This document shows, one piece after another, positions 6,769 through 7,459 of a stretch of 7,459 nucleotides of DNA. The notes beneath the pieces are model-generated. The model worked only from the letters and a program-made list of their open reading frames with translations, was not told the DNA's origin and ran no database searches. The stretch comes from Spirochaetales bacterium. GTDB taxonomy: Bacteria > Spirochaetota > Spirochaetia > SZUA-6 > DRHE01. The stretch's first letter is position 1; the number at the start of each line of letters is the position of its first letter. Location: positions 1-7,459 of the forward strand of contig JAGLQP010000085.1 in assembly GCA_023136785.1 (NCBI GenBank). The letters run 5' to 3'. Made by a program: the position numbers and the translations under genes.

Positions 6769-7459
6769 ATGAAATCCAGGCGGGACAAGTTATACACTGG
6801 ATTTGGTTTCGGCCCGATCCAGAGCGCGCTTTTCCTCTACGAAGCATACCAGACAGGCAACTTCAGCCGCTTCGCGGTGGTGGACGTGGATGAGAAGCTG
6901 ATCGAGGCTGTGCGAAGGAACGGCGGCCGCTATACTGTAAACATCGCCCGGCCGGATCGAATCGACAGGGCAACGGTGGAGGGGGTCGAGCTTTACAACT
7001 CACAGATTCCGAAGGAAGCCGAACAATTCGTGGAGGCAGTAGCCGCCTCAGATGAAATGTGTACGGCTCTGCCGAGTGTAAACATCTACGCAGCCGGAGG
7101 CGAGACCAGCGTGGTCATCCTGCTTGCCCGGGGATTAAAGCGGCGGATCGGTACCCCCAATGAGAGCCTGCCGACGATTGTGTATACAGCGGAGAACCAC
7201 AACCGGGCCGCAGAGATTTTGGGTGAACAGGTATACCCCCTGATTCCCGAGTCGATGCGGGGGAATGTTCAATTTTTGAACACAGTAATCGCTAAAATGA
7301 GTGGGGTGATCTCGGAGCCGGAGGCAATCGAAAGACTCGGTTTGGCAGCCATCACACCGGGATTCCCTCGGGCGATTCTGGTCGAGGAGTTTAATCGGAT
7401 CTTGATATCCAAGATTCGCCTGCCCCGTTACCGGCGGGGAATCGAGGTGTTCATCGAAA
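6769..7459 (+). CDS. Mannitol-1-phosphate/polyol dehydrogenase-like protein, N-terminal part, 3' end outside window
   Basis: About 230 residues are visible and the frame is still open at the window end. The start ATG at 6769 follows AAAGG (6756-6760) at 8 bases spacing. The N-terminus has a nucleotide-binding Rossmann pattern, TGFGFGPIQSALFLYEA at 10-26, and the acidic VVDVD at 37-41 ends the second strand, which favours NAD over NADP. Further along, TIVYTAENHNRAAEIL, VQFLNTVIAKMSGVIS and GFPRAILVEEFNRILISKI resemble the middle of long-chain mannitol-1-phosphate 5-dehydrogenase and mannonate/altronate oxidoreductases, where comparable segments precede the catalytic Lys/Asn/His domain. That catalytic domain lies beyond the window, so substrate and even activity are open; it may be a diverged paralogue. 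It is divergent from the M20 gene. A uronate-pathway role alongside uxaC is possible, but the genes are over 6 kb apart. Confidence 0.78.
   Translation, partial: MKSRRDKLYTGFGFGPIQSALFLYEAYQTGNFSRFAVVDVDEKLIEAVRRNGGRYTVNIARPDRIDRATVEGVELYNSQIPKEAEQFVEAVAASDEMCTALPSVNIYAAGGETSVVILLARGLKRRIGTPNESLPTIVYTAENHNRAAEILGEQVYPLIPESMRGNVQFLNTVIAKMSGVISEPEAIERLGLAAITPGFPRAILVEEFNRILISKIRLPRYRRGIEVFIE

Overview
The window looks like ordinary chromosomal DNA from a moderately GC-rich free-living bacterium with sugar and organic-acid metabolism. Every complete gene carries intact family motifs and there is no sign of plasmid or phage genes. The lineage cannot be fixed from sequence reading alone. A pyrophosphate-type phosphofructokinase together with an 'archaeal-type' ATPase carrying a DUF234 domain is compatible with spirochaetes or a similar environmental lineage, but this is a low-confidence inference.

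Layout: (1) positions 1-507, plus strand, hold the C-terminal part of uronate isomerase (uxaC), cut by the window edge. (2) 508-2415, minus strand, encode AMP-forming acetyl-CoA synthetase; its stop codon directly abuts the uxaC stop codon. (3) 2416-2641 is a 226-base divergent gap. Its half next to the ATPase gene is very AT-rich and contains nested palindromes over a probable promoter. (4) 2642-4060, plus strand, encode a P-loop ATPase fused to a winged helix and a DUF234 / PD-(D/E)xK-like C-terminal domain. (5) A two-gene operon on the minus strand runs from an M20 amidohydrolase (preferred start 6632, stop 5388) into a pyrophosphate-dependent phosphofructokinase (5391-4075), with an ATGA stop/start overlap. 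(6) From 6769 to the window end, plus strand, lies the N-terminal part of a mannitol-1-phosphate/polyol dehydrogenase-like protein, divergent from the M20 gene and cut by the edge.

Functionally, four of the genes concern central carbon flow: uronate isomerisation, acetate activation, the fructose-6-phosphate/fructose-1,6-bisphosphate step using PPi, and a polyol/sugar-acid dehydrogenase. The M20 enzyme releases amino acids or diamino acids from N-acyl forms and is probably translationally coupled to the phosphofructokinase. The ATPase is the odd one out. It sits alone between metabolic genes, has its own AT-rich operator-like promoter and belongs to a family of poorly defined function. It and its promoter are the most interesting part of the window. 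No RNA genes, CRISPR arrays, insertion sequences or convincing intrinsic terminators were seen.
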